A stretch of 64,000 bases of DNA from assembly GCA_013416445.1 (NCBI GenBank), contig JACCER010000010.1, positions 89,593 to 153,592 on the forward strand, read 5' to 3'. Below the pieces are notes generated by a model, which did no database searches, was not told the DNA's origin, and was given only the letters and a program-made list of their open reading frames with translations. Position 1 is the stretch's first letter. Each line of letters begins with the position of its first letter. Both the position numbers and the translations under genes were made by a program. Shown here piece after piece: positions 8,960 through 16,852 of this stretch. Source of the DNA: Alcaligenaceae bacterium (GTDB lineage: Bacteria > Pseudomonadota > Gammaproteobacteria > Burkholderiales > Burkholderiaceae_B).

Positions 8960-9175
8960 CTAGATTGAAAGCCCCCCCTCACTGAGCAATGTGTATAGCT
9001 CATCGGAGTTTGATAATGAAAAGGCAACATCAACGTTCGTGATAGGCACATCAAGAAGGCGTGCGGTTTTGGTGGACGCCAATTCAAACAGTACGCGCGC
9101 CCAAGCATTTGCAATAGCACGGCGAAGGTAGCGCTCATATACTTCTGCCGAGCTAAGGTTTGGTTGTTGGCTCAC
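8960..9175 (-). CDS. Small hypothetical protein
   Basis: Frame of 71 residues. I chose the GTG at 9175 because AGGAG sits at proper spacing before it; the upstream part of the frame has no such site. The product is helical at the start (SSAEVYERYLRRAIANAWARVLFELAS) with an acidic C-terminal half. I recognise no family. It sits between the beta-propeller gene and the CzcI-like gene, all on the same strand. Confidence 0.45.
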   Translation of the reverse strand: MSQQPNLSSAEVYERYLRRAIANAWARVLFELASTKTARLLDVPITNVDVAFSLSNSDELYTLLSEGGLSI

Positions 9176-9217
9176 TGGGCTCTCCTGATCACAATTACAC
9201 ACATTCCAATGTCGCAA

Positions 9218-9249
9218 CAAGCCCGATTCAGATTACCGAATCGGGCTTG
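9218..9249 (-). terminator. Strong hairpin downstream of the beta-propeller gene
   Basis: Perfect 12-bp inverted repeat: CAAGCCCGATTC at 9218-9229 and GAATCGGGCTTG at 9238-9249, with an 8-base loop. It lies about 50 bases past the stop of the propeller gene. It lacks a long T-run on either strand, so it may act as a transcript-stabilising hairpin or a weak terminator. Confidence 0.5.
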
Positions 9250-9296
9250 TCCTAGAATGACCCCAGCATACTGGAGCCACACTGAAGGGGTTAGCA

Positions 9297-10361
9297 TTAC
9301 GGAATGCTGCGGTATGTGATCCCATTGGGATTCGGGCCAACTGGATAGGTAGCGACCACATCTTGAGTGCTTGTGTCGATGGCACTCACAGTATTGTCTT
9401 TGGTGTTGGTAATGAATACGAAACCGCCATCAGTACTCGCGACCACACCATGTGCGCCTTTGCCAGTGACCACTGTGCTTATAACGCTTTGGCTTTTCGT
9501 GTCGATCACCGATACCGTGTCATCTGGATTGCTATCGCTTCCCTGGTTAGCCACGTACATTTTGCTGCCGCCAGCTGCCGCATAGAGTTGAATTGGGTTA
9601 CGTCCAACGATTACGTTCTTTACGACTTTCCTAGTGGAAGTGTCGATGATAGCCACACTATTTTCATCTCGTAGCGACACATAGACGTGCTTGCCATCGG
9701 GCGTAAAGGCCACTTGTACCGGTGCTTTGCCGACAGAAACGCGCTCAGCCTCTTTAAGGATTTGAGTATCGATGATCGATACCGTATTGTCGGTAACATT
9801 CGCAACGTAGATTTCTTGCCCACCAGGGCTTAGGCGCAGCCCATGCGGGAAGCTGCCAGTCGGAATTTCGGCAATGATTTTCTTTTGATTGATATCGACC
9901 ACTGAAACCCGATCGGAATCAGAGTTGGTGATATAAGCGCGACTGCCATCTGGACTGGTGACGACATGAGCCGGATGACTCCCTGAAGACAATGTTTGCA
10001 GCACCTGTTCAACGTTGCCGGCATTTAGAATCAGCAAGCTGGCGCCACTGCCAGAGTGAGAATCGGCGTTGCCATGATTCGCGGCCTTTCCTTCACCGCC
10101 ATGTGCCCCCTGCTCCCCCGTCTTCGCAGCTGATGTACCGACAGCAAGCAGTGTCTTACCATCGGGGGAAATTTGAACATTATGAGGTAGGACAGCTATT
10201 TGAGCTGTACGCACATCACCTGTACTTAGGGTGATTTCACTAATAGAGCCGTCTCCCTCATTGGCGCTGTACACGACGCCATTTGGCAAATTTGCAGCGT
10301 GAGCTGCGCTTGCGGACAGAGCAAAGGCAATAGCGACAAGTACTGAACGCATTTTAAACAT
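9297..10361 (-). CDS. Secreted YVTN-family beta-propeller protein
   Basis: Protein of 354 residues with a signal peptide ending near AAHA (about 22). Repeats of the YVTN/NHL-like type follow, for example SPDGSRAYITNSDSDRVSVVD and GGQEIYVANVTDNTVSIID, forming about seven blades. A Gly/His-rich insert (residues about 79-107, with His at about 87, 96 and 102) sits in the second blade and could bind metal. The start was set at the ATG preceded by GGAG. It is divergent from the copper ATPase gene. YVTN propellers often serve as surface or metal-resistance-linked proteins, but function here is unknown. Confidence 0.8.
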   Translation of the reverse strand: MFKMRSVLVAIAFALSASAAHAANLPNGVVYSANEGDGSISEITLSTGDVRTAQIAVLPHNVQISPDGKTLLAVGTSAAKTGEQGAHGGEGKAANHGNADSHSGSGASLLILNAGNVEQVLQTLSSGSHPAHVVTSPDGSRAYITNSDSDRVSVVDINQKKIIAEIPTGSFPHGLRLSPGGQEIYVANVTDNTVSIIDTQILKEAERVSVGKAPVQVAFTPDGKHVYVSLRDENSVAIIDTSTRKVVKNVIVGRNPIQLYAAAGGSKMYVANQGSDSNPDDTVSVIDTKSQSVISTVVTGKGAHGVVASTDGGFVFITNTKDNTVSAIDTSTQDVVATYPVGPNPNGITYRSIP

Positions 10362-10669
10362 TGTTGAATCTCCAATATGAGCAAAGTAGTTTGGCTTCAA
10401 AGATGGCAGCAGTGCCGCTTGATGACAACTATATTGATCGACCACTGACAAACAGATGACTGCACCATTACTCTTTCGTAATGCAGCATTAGCCCCACTA
10501 CGCCCGCAGCCTTGCGCTCACAATGGCGAACAGTGAGCGTGACAATAAGAGGCGATGGTGCACTTTGCACAATTACCGCAGGACATGGTTCTTTAAGCTT
10601 GACCTTCCAACAATAGGAAGCCTTATGCTTCTCTTAATCTGTTTGAACTGAACGACAAGGAGGTGGGAA
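10362..10669. other. Divergent promoter region between propeller gene and copper ATPase
   Basis: A gap of about 300 bases without a gene. It must carry promoters for both divergent genes. The MerR-type promoter on the right side is listed separately. I see no clear promoter for the propeller gene beyond its GGAG ribosome-binding site. Confidence 0.5.
10599..10629 (+). promoter_or_regulatory. MerR/CueR-type promoter of the copper ATPase gene
   Basis: A -35 box TTGACC (10599-10604) and a -10 box TATGCT (10624-10629) are separated by 19 bases, the over-long spacer typical of MerR-family promoters. The spacer holds a dyad with CTTCC (10604-10608) and GGAAG (10616-10620), like CueR operators. The regulator encoded downstream of the ATPase is of the CueR type, so copper-induced expression is the natural reading. 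Confidence 0.78.
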
Positions 10670-13183
10670 TTGAATACCCTGGCCATACATGCTGGCGCCG
10701 TGACAACCGCGATCAGTCTGCCAATCGACGGCATGACCTGTGCATCGTGCGTGGGGCGCGTCGAAAAAGCCCTCAGCAAGGTCGAAGGCGTTGATTCGGT
10801 CACCGTCAACCTGGCGACCGAGCGGGCCGACATCAAGACGAACGGTCCCGTTGATCGCCAGGCGCTAGTCAACACCATCGAAGCCGCCGGTTACAGCGTA
10901 CCCGCCGCCACTATTAACCTTGCGGTTGAGGGCATGACCTGCGCGTCGTGCGTGGGCCGGGTCGAGCGTGCGCTCAAGGCCATTCCCGGTATTATCGAAG
11001 CCACGGTGAACCTGGCAACCGAACGCGCCAGCGTGCACGGCAGCGTCGATCCCAACATCCTGGTTGCGGCAATCGCGGCCGCGGGCTATGCGGCGCAGGC
11101 TATCGACGTTGGCGCACCCGCCGACGATGAGGCGGTAAACGAGCGTAAAGACGCTGAGCGCATAGCGCTCAAGCGCGACCTAACCCTTGCCGCCATCCTG
11201 ACGCTACCGGTCTTCATACTAGAAATGGGATCACACGTCATTCCAGGCGTGCATGAACTGATCCTGCGCACTATCGGCACGCAATGGAACTGGATCATCC
11301 AGTTCGTGCTGACGACGCTGGTGCTGGCTGTACCAGGCATCCGCTTTTATCGGCAGGGCATTCCAGCGCTTTTTCGTCTTGCGCCCGACATGAACTCGCT
11401 GGTCGCGGTCGGCACGCTCGCTGCCTATGCCTATTCCCTGGTTGCCACCTTCGCGCCCTCTGTACTACCTGCTGGCACCGTCAACGTCTATTACGAGGCA
11501 GCGGCTGTCATCGTCACGCTAATCTTGCTTGGCCGTTACCTGGAAGCACGTGCCAAGGGCCGCACGTCCGAGGCCATCAAACGGCTGGTCGGGTTACAGG
11601 CGAAAACGGCACGTGTCCAGCGTGGCGGCACCGTGCTTGAAATCCCAATAGCCGACGTTGTGGCCGGCGATACCATCGAGGTGCGCCCCGGAGAACGCAT
11701 TCCCGTCGATGGTGAAGTCACACAAGGTCTAAGCTATGTGGACGAATCCATGATCACCGGCGAACCCATTCCAGTGGAAAAAACGGTGGACAGCAAACTA
11801 GTCGGAGGCACGGTCAACCAGAAAGGCGCATTGTCTTTTCGCGCGACGGCGGTAGGCGGTGCAACCGTACTTTCGCAGATCATCCGAATGGTCGAACAGG
11901 CTCAGGGGGCTAAGCTGCCCATTCAGGCACTGGTAGATAAGGTAACCATGTGGTTCGTACCGGCTGTTATAGGTGTCGCCGTACTGACCTTCCTCGTCTG
12001 GCTCGTCTTCGGGCCGCAGCCTGCGCTGACCTTTGCGCTCGTCAATGCCGTGGCTGTTTTGATTATTGCCTGCCCTTGCGCCATGGGCTTGGCTACACCC
12101 ACCTCTATCATGGTGGGGACCGGACGCGGCGCGGAGCTAGGCGTTCTTTTCCGTAAAGGCGAAGCGCTGCAATTGCTCAAAGACGCCAAGGTCGTCGCCG
12201 TGGACAAGACCGGCACGCTAACCGAGGGTCGCCCGACGCTGACCGATCTGGACATCGCCCAAGGCTTCGAGCGCCAGGACGTGCTCGGCCTGATCGCCGC
12301 CGTTGAAGCGAAGTCCGAGCACCCTATCGCCCGCGCCATTGTCGAGGCGGCCAGCAGCGAGGGTATCGCAATTCCCGACATCATCGACTTCGAATCGATC
12401 ACTGGTTTCGGTGTGAAGGCACAGGTAAACGGGGAACGAGTAGAGGTCGGTGCGGACCGCTACATGCGCGAGCTGGGACTCGATGTTGACGTTTTCGCGG
12501 CAAGCGCCGAGCGCTTGGGCAATGAGGGCAAAACGCCGCTCTATGCCGCCATCGGTGGCCAACTGGCTGCAATCGTCGCGGTCGCCGATCCGATCAAGGC
12601 AACAACACCCGATGCCATCAAAGCGTTGCACAGTCTTGGCCTGAAGGTAGCGATGATCACGGGGGATAACCGCCGCACAGCGGAAGCCATTGCGCGTCAG
12701 CTGGGCATCGACGAAGTGATCGCCGAGGTCCTGCCGGCAGGCAAGGTCGACGCGGTACGCACGCTGAAAGCCGAACATGGACAGCTTGCATTCGTGGGCG
12801 ACGGTATCAACGACGCGCCCGCGCTGGCCGAAGCCGATGTCGGCCTGGCGGTGGGCACCGGCACGGATATCGCCATCGAGGCGGCCGACGTGGTGTTGAT
12901 GTCGGGCAACCTGATGGGTGTTCCCACCGCCATCGCGTTATCTCGGGCGACGATCGGCAACATCCGTCAGAACCTATTCTGGGCCTTCGCCTACAACACC
13001 GCCCTGATACCGGTGGCGGCGGGCGTGCTGTATCCGGCCTGGAGCATCCTTTTGTCGCCGATTTTCGCGGCGGGGGCAATGGCGCTGTCGAGTGTCTTCG
13101 TCCTGGGCAATGCGCTGCGCCTGCGCGGGTTTCGCGCACCGACAGAAGCTACCAAATCCTCTCAACTGCCGACGACGGCGTAA
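10670..13183 (+). CDS. copA: Copper-exporting P1B-type ATPase
   Basis: Protein of 837 residues with two N-terminal metal-binding domains (GMTCASC at 21-27 and 88-94) and eight membrane segments. It carries the CPC transport motif (468-470), TGEP (363-366), the phosphorylated DKTGT (512-516), SEHP (549-552) and GDGINDAP (710-717). It exports Cu(I) from the cytoplasm at the cost of ATP. The start is TTG, preceded at 10656-10663 by a near-perfect AAGGAGGT ribosome-binding site. A CueR-type promoter lies upstream and the cognate regulator gene follows 19 bases downstream. Confidence 0.95.
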   Translation: MNTLAIHAGAVTTAISLPIDGMTCASCVGRVEKALSKVEGVDSVTVNLATERADIKTNGPVDRQALVNTIEAAGYSVPAATINLAVEGMTCASCVGRVERALKAIPGIIEATVNLATERASVHGSVDPNILVAAIAAAGYAAQAIDVGAPADDEAVNERKDAERIALKRDLTLAAILTLPVFILEMGSHVIPGVHELILRTIGTQWNWIIQFVLTTLVLAVPGIRFYRQGIPALFRLAPDMNSLVAVGTLAAYAYSLVATFAPSVLPAGTVNVYYEAAAVIVTLILLGRYLEARAKGRTSEAIKRLVGLQAKTARVQRGGTVLEIPIADVVAGDTIEVRPGERIPVDGEVTQGLSYVDESMITGEPIPVEKTVDSKLVGGTVNQKGALSFRATAVGGATVLSQIIRMVEQAQGAKLPIQALVDKVTMWFVPAVIGVAVLTFLVWLVFGPQPALTFALVNAVAVLIIACPCAMGLATPTSIMVGTGRGAELGVLFRKGEALQLLKDAKVVAVDKTGTLTEGRPTLTDLDIAQGFERQDVLGLIAAVEAKSEHPIARAIVEAASSEGIAIPDIIDFESITGFGVKAQVNGERVEVGADRYMRELGLDVDVFAASAERLGNEGKTPLYAAIGGQLAAIVAVADPIKATTPDAIKALHSLGLKVAMITGDNRRTAEAIARQLGIDEVIAEVLPAGKVDAVRTLKAEHGQLAFVGDGINDAPALAEADVGLAVGTGTDIAIEAADVVLMSGNLMGVPTAIALSRATIGNIRQNLFWAFAYNTALIPVAAGVLYPAWSILLSPIFAAGAMALSSVFVLGNALRLRGFRAPTEATKSSQLPTTA

Positions 13184-13202
13184 TTGGAATGGAGGTATTG
13201 AA

Positions 13203-13610
13203 ATGAAAATTGGGGAAGTAGCGAAAGCCTCAGGTGTCTCAGCGAAGATGATCCGATACTATGAACAAACCGGACTGATCCCCCCGGCCAATCGCAGGGA
13301 GTCGGGTTATCGCAATTATTCTGCGTCTGATGTGCACATGCTACGGTTTATCCACCGAGGGCGTGATCTTGGCTTTCCAGTGGCCGAGATCAATGAGCTG
13401 TTGGGCCTCTGGCGCGACAAATCGCGCCAGAGCGCTGACGTGAAACGGATTGCTACGGCTCACATGACAAAGCTGCGCGAGAAGATCGACAGCCTGGAGC
13501 AAATTGCCAATACGCTTCAGACGCTGATCGCGTGTTGCTCCGGTGATGACCGTCCCGATTGTCCGATTTTGGATGACCTCGAGAACACAGCCGATAGACA
13601 GCAACTGTAG
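13203..13610 (+). CDS. cueR: CueR-type copper-responsive MerR regulator
   Basis: Protein of 135 residues with an N-terminal winged helix-turn-helix (MKIGEVAKASGVSAKMIRYY), a dimerisation coiled coil, and a C-terminal metal loop CCSGDDRPDCPI, matching the two-cysteine Cu(I) site of CueR. It activates its target promoter by untwisting the 19-bp spacer when copper is bound. The start was set at the ATG after a GGAGG site. It is in an operon with the ATPase gene just upstream, giving autoregulation through that promoter. Confidence 0.92.
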   Translation: MKIGEVAKASGVSAKMIRYYEQTGLIPPANRRESGYRNYSASDVHMLRFIHRGRDLGFPVAEINELLGLWRDKSRQSADVKRIATAHMTKLREKIDSLEQIANTLQTLIACCSGDDRPDCPILDDLENTADRQQL

Positions 13611-13656
13611 CTAGCCCGCTGCGATTGCTGGCTAGTTCGTTGCGGGCCAAGTTAAA

Positions 13657-15531
13657 TCATACGAGATTGAGATAGGGATTACTGGGCGGTAATTCAGTGA
13701 ATAGTAAACTGGGATCATCCAACAAATAGCCATGAAGCCTGCGAGATTTCCGTGGCCCAAGAACTTCGCAGGTCCAAATATTTAACCCATTGGGATGCTT
13801 ACGATGCTGACGTAGCTTCTCAAAACGCTTCTGCACCCACTGCCAGTCCTGCTGCTTCTCCTGTTTAGCTAGCGCACCGACCTGCGGATACTCCTGTGCG
13901 TAGCGCTGGAATACGCCCGGGCTGACTAGATAAGCCGTATCACTCACCGTATGTACCAGCGCCTTCGCGTCATTGATGATGAGTTTGCGCAATTGGATGC
14001 CCTCCTTCAGCCACACCATGAAATGCTCGCCAGACGGTTGTGCGGTCAGAGTCCTCTGGGACGACGTACTGGCGGCGGGAATCGGCGGCAGCGCCATGGG
14101 TGGGATAGGCAACGCTGGCACAGGTGGCGCAGGCATCGCAATGGACAAGGCATCCTCATCGTCGGCCGTAGCGGAAGGCGGCCCCATGCCAATCATCGTC
14201 AGCAGATCATCCATCACATCAGACGTACTGGCCGTATCCCGGGGCGGCACTGGGAGCACGGTCAAGGTCGATGGGGCTGTGGTGTCGTTGGCTGAGGGTG
14301 GGGTTTCCCGATCCGATAGCAGTGGGCTCGCCACGGGCGTCGATTCATCCACAGTAAGGTCTGCCGCCTCGCTGGTGAGCGTTATATCGACCGTCACGGT
14401 GCCCGAGAAAGGCTCAGGCCTTTCACCGGACTCCCAGATCAGCGCGGGCGACAAGCGCAAAAAAGTGAACGTGTTCGACCATCCACTCTCGCTGGTGATC
14501 GTCGCCTTCCAGATAGCCTTACCTTCGGCAGTCGGCTGCAGCATGCCGTGATCCTGCAGCACATTAAAGACGGCGGTGTTGTTCGCCGGGATGCCGTCGA
14601 TCCCCTGCGAGAGCAGGTGCGCACGCAGTTTATCCGAGACGGTTTTACTGACCAGCCAAAGCGCATCCTGAGTGATCCAGCCATCGGAGGCCTGGGGCTG
14701 ATTCAGCCTCAACTCTTCCTTGAGTAGGTAGCGAAGGCCTTCCAGCAGTTTGCGCTGCAGTGCGTGCTTGGGCGCTGCCATCGCACGCGCAGGATCACCG
14801 CCCAATGCCTGGGCCACCGAGGCGCGATCAGCCTGAATGACCAGTTCGCCCAGCACCCCGGCGTGTTCATATTGTCCGGCCAGCACGTAGAGCAATGCCG
14901 ACCAGAGCGACGGAAAACCGTGGAGCCAGTCCAGGATGTCGCCATCAAGCACCCGTGTGTAGAGCAGTCCGGTGGCGGCGCTGTGCAGCCGGTACTCCCG
15001 GTCTTCCCGGTAGCGAAAGCGGTATGGCTGGGTGAGTGGACTGTGCCAGGGATGCCATGTGCTGCCGTCTTGATGCTCCACATGCAGATCCACCGCAATC
15101 TTGCCGATGTCATGCAACAACGCGGCATAGGCCGTCGCCGCAGTCCAGGCCTCTGCCTGAGCAGCCTGGTCTTCAGGTGTTGTTCCCGCAGGCAACAGAT
15201 GAGACTGTCGCAATTTCAGGGCATAGGCAACGATTTCCAGGCCATGATCGAGCATGCCGCCTGGATAGGCGTGATGATGGCTTTCCGAGGCGGGAAATAG
15301 CTGCACCAGCTCGGCATAGCGTTCCAACGGTGCGCGGTACAGCGATGCGAACTGCTTACGCGAGAGTGACGTGCGTTGCCAGATGTGTTCCAGCAGACGT
15401 TGGCGTCGAGGGGTGGCCAACAGCGAAGCGGCTGACTCTGGCCGAGTCAGCCCTTTGGGTGGTGCGATCAAAGGCATGGACGCAGTATCAGTAGTTGGCA
15501 GCCTCCGCTTACGCTGGAACAACAAGAGCAT
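13657..15531 (-). CDS. traI: ICE relaxase TraI, MobH family (HD-type)
   Basis: Protein of 624 residues. The N-terminal TraI_2-type domain carries the HD-like metal residues of MobH relaxases: HHH at 85-87, LDHG at 94-97 and LLHDIGK at 138-144. A Pro/Ser/Thr-rich linker (about 425-500) precedes a C-terminal domain (DUF1528/TraI_2_C-like, about 515-624). It nicks the transfer origin to start conjugation. The start was set at the ATG giving MLLLFQRKRR; a longer frame upstream runs through a pyrimidine-rich non-coding tract. In related ICEs this gene usually borders the integrase, but here the copper genes are next. Confidence 0.9.
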   Translation of the reverse strand: MLLLFQRKRRLPTTDTASMPLIAPPKGLTRPESAASLLATPRRQRLLEHIWQRTSLSRKQFASLYRAPLERYAELVQLFPASESHHHAYPGGMLDHGLEIVAYALKLRQSHLLPAGTTPEDQAAQAEAWTAATAYAALLHDIGKIAVDLHVEHQDGSTWHPWHSPLTQPYRFRYREDREYRLHSAATGLLYTRVLDGDILDWLHGFPSLWSALLYVLAGQYEHAGVLGELVIQADRASVAQALGGDPARAMAAPKHALQRKLLEGLRYLLKEELRLNQPQASDGWITQDALWLVSKTVSDKLRAHLLSQGIDGIPANNTAVFNVLQDHGMLQPTAEGKAIWKATITSESGWSNTFTFLRLSPALIWESGERPEPFSGTVTVDITLTSEAADLTVDESTPVASPLLSDRETPPSANDTTAPSTLTVLPVPPRDTASTSDVMDDLLTMIGMGPPSATADDEDALSIAMPAPPVPALPIPPMALPPIPAASTSSQRTLTAQPSGEHFMVWLKEGIQLRKLIINDAKALVHTVSDTAYLVSPGVFQRYAQEYPQVGALAKQEKQQDWQWVQKRFEKLRQHRKHPNGLNIWTCEVLGPRKSRRLHGYLLDDPSLLFTELPPSNPYLNLV

Positions 15532-15570
15532 CGCAAAACCTCTAGTGATTGGCTGGCAAGAGAGCCTTTT

Positions 15571-15660
15571 GGCCTTTTCAGTTTTCAGATAAGGCCTTTC
15601 CCCTTGGCTCCCTTCCCCCCTTTCTGACCCTTCTGGCCTTTGAACCCTTTGGGTATAAAG
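15571..15660. other. Pyrimidine-rich tract upstream of the relaxase gene
   Basis: The plus strand is strongly C/T-rich here, with three copies of GGCCTTT (15571, 15593, 15635) and several CCCTT repeats. It lies between the divergent relaxase and vapB genes. Position next to a relaxase gene makes it a candidate transfer-origin region, but no nick site can be assigned by eye. Confidence 0.3.
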
Positions 15661-15745
15661 CAATCGAACCTGGTTGCGCCAGTATCAATGCGGAACTGGC
15701 AGACTCGGATTGGCGAACCAAACCTGCCAGCCGTCAGCATATATC

Positions 15746-15786
15746 TTGCAATTTGCACCTATAGATATACAATTTACATGTATATC
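15746..15786 (+). promoter_or_regulatory. Promoter and operator of the vapBC pair
   Basis: A -35 box TTGCAA (15746-15751) and a -10 box TACAAT (15768-15773) are 16 bases apart. A perfect 8-bp inverted repeat, GATATACA (15764-15771) and TGTATATC (15779-15786), overlaps the -10 box, as expected for an operator bound by the AbrB-type antitoxin or the VapBC complex. Confidence 0.7.
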
Positions 15787-15804
15787 AACTGTAGGGGTAT
15801 TAGC

Positions 15805-16038
15805 ATGCAAGTCGCCAAATGGGGTAACAGCTTGGCCGTGCGCCTTCCGGCCAGCCTGGTAGAAGCGCTGGAATTGCAGGAAGGCGACGATATTGAGATC
15901 GTCGTGGACGGCCCGCGCGCATTCGCTGTTCGCAAGAAGCCCGGTGCGGATGCTTTACTGAAACGTCTGCGCACCTTCCGGGGCAAACTGCCGGCGGATT
16001 TCCGCTTCAGCCGGGACGAGGCCAATGCGCGTGACTAA
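15805..16038 (+). CDS. vapB: AbrB/MazE-fold antitoxin (VapB type)
   Basis: Protein of 77 residues with the swapped-hairpin AbrB DNA-binding motif (MQVAKWGNSLAVRLPASLVE, then LQEGDDIEI). The C-terminal tail would wrap the toxin. It neutralises the PIN-domain ribonuclease encoded downstream, with which it overlaps by 14 bases, and likely represses their shared promoter through the inverted repeat at 15764-15786. The start at ATG was chosen because the longer frame upstream crosses the promoter. Confidence 0.88.
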   Translation: MQVAKWGNSLAVRLPASLVEALELQEGDDIEIVVDGPRAFAVRKKPGADALLKRLRTFRGKLPADFRFSRDEANARD

Positions 16039-16441
16039 GTTCAAGCATTTTATGGACAGCAATGTGGTGCTGTACCTACTGTCAGAGGACTCAGCCAAAG
16101 CGGACAAGGCCGAAAGCCTGCTGAAAACCGGGCCAGTCATCAGCGTGCAAGTGCTCAACGAAGTGACGCATGTCTGCGTACGCAAGCTCAAAATGGGCTG
16201 GGACGAGATCGCGCAGTTCCTGGAACTGGTACGCGGCTTTTGCAAGATCGTCCCGCTCACGGAAGCCATCCATGACCAGGCGCGATTGATCGCTGAACGC
16301 CATAAGCTGTCGTTTTATGATGCCAACATTGTCGCGGCAGCTACGGCAGCGGGTTGCCAGACGCTCTATAGTGAAGACATGAACCATGGTCAGATTCTAG
16401 AGGACAGCCTGACTATCAGGAATCCATTTTCCACCGTATAG
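16025..16441 (+). CDS. vapC: PIN-domain ribonuclease toxin (VapC type)
   Basis: Protein of 138 residues. The PIN-domain acidic residues are visible: Asp11 in FMDSNV, Glu46 in LNEV, Asp99 in SFYDANIVAAA and Asp118 in YSEDM. VapC toxins cleave tRNA or rRNA when freed from the antitoxin. Next to the relaxase gene in an ICE, the pair most likely stabilises the element against loss. The start overlaps vapB by 14 bases, in a different frame. Confidence 0.9.
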   Translation: MRVTKFKHFMDSNVVLYLLSEDSAKADKAESLLKTGPVISVQVLNEVTHVCVRKLKMGWDEIAQFLELVRGFCKIVPLTEAIHDQARLIAERHKLSFYDANIVAAATAAGCQTLYSEDMNHGQILEDSLTIRNPFSTV

Positions 16442-16463
16442 TCTAGCCATTAAGGAGACGATG

Positions 16464-16844
16464 ATGCAGACAGTACGCAGGCCAACAGGACAATTCGCAC
16501 ACCAGCTAGGCCGTGCTGCGGGCCGTTCTGTACGCTGGCTGCAACGCCGCGAACACCAGGTGACTGGCTGGTTAACAGCAGAAGGTCTGCCTGCACGCGT
16601 TGCCGCTGCTCTACTGTGGATCGTCAAACTGGCCGTGCTGGTGGGGCTATTCTATACCGCGTTTTGGTTGGCACTGCTGCTAGGGTTCGCAGTAGCCGCA
16701 GCCTGGGTTGCAGGGCATTCAACGGAGCAGCATGAAGACGATTTCCTGGGACGTAAATTAGAAGAAAGGGATCATCGTGAGAGTCTCGCTTACCACCCTT
16801 TCAATTACGACGATGACCCCGACCCGCGATTCAACGACGGCTGA
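16464..16844 (+). CDS. DUF3742-family ICE protein
   Basis: Protein of 126 residues with a basic N-terminus, two close hydrophobic segments (about 46-90) and an acidic tail (HPFNYDDDPDPRFND). This is the layout of DUF3742 proteins, which sit beside TraG-N genes in PFGI-1/ICEclc-type elements. Function is unknown. Two adjacent ATGs exist; the second is better placed after AGGAG. It is convergent with the TraG-N gene, their stops lying 8 bases apart. Confidence 0.72.
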   Translation: MQTVRRPTGQFAHQLGRAAGRSVRWLQRREHQVTGWLTAEGLPARVAAALLWIVKLAVLVGLFYTAFWLALLLGFAVAAAWVAGHSTEQHEDDFLGRKLEERDHRESLAYHPFNYDDDPDPRFNDG

Positions 16845-16852
16845 CGAGTGAA

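Noticed and set aside
10573..10878. Open frame on the minus strand antisense to the start of the copper ATPase gene
   Set aside because: It overlaps clear metal-binding domain coding sequence and its own promoter region, with no ribosome-binding site.
13611..13656. Inverted-repeat-like sequence between cueR and traI as a terminator
   Set aside because: Two alternative imperfect stems (CTAGC/GCTAG and CCCGC/GCGGG) and no T-run; not strong enough to list.
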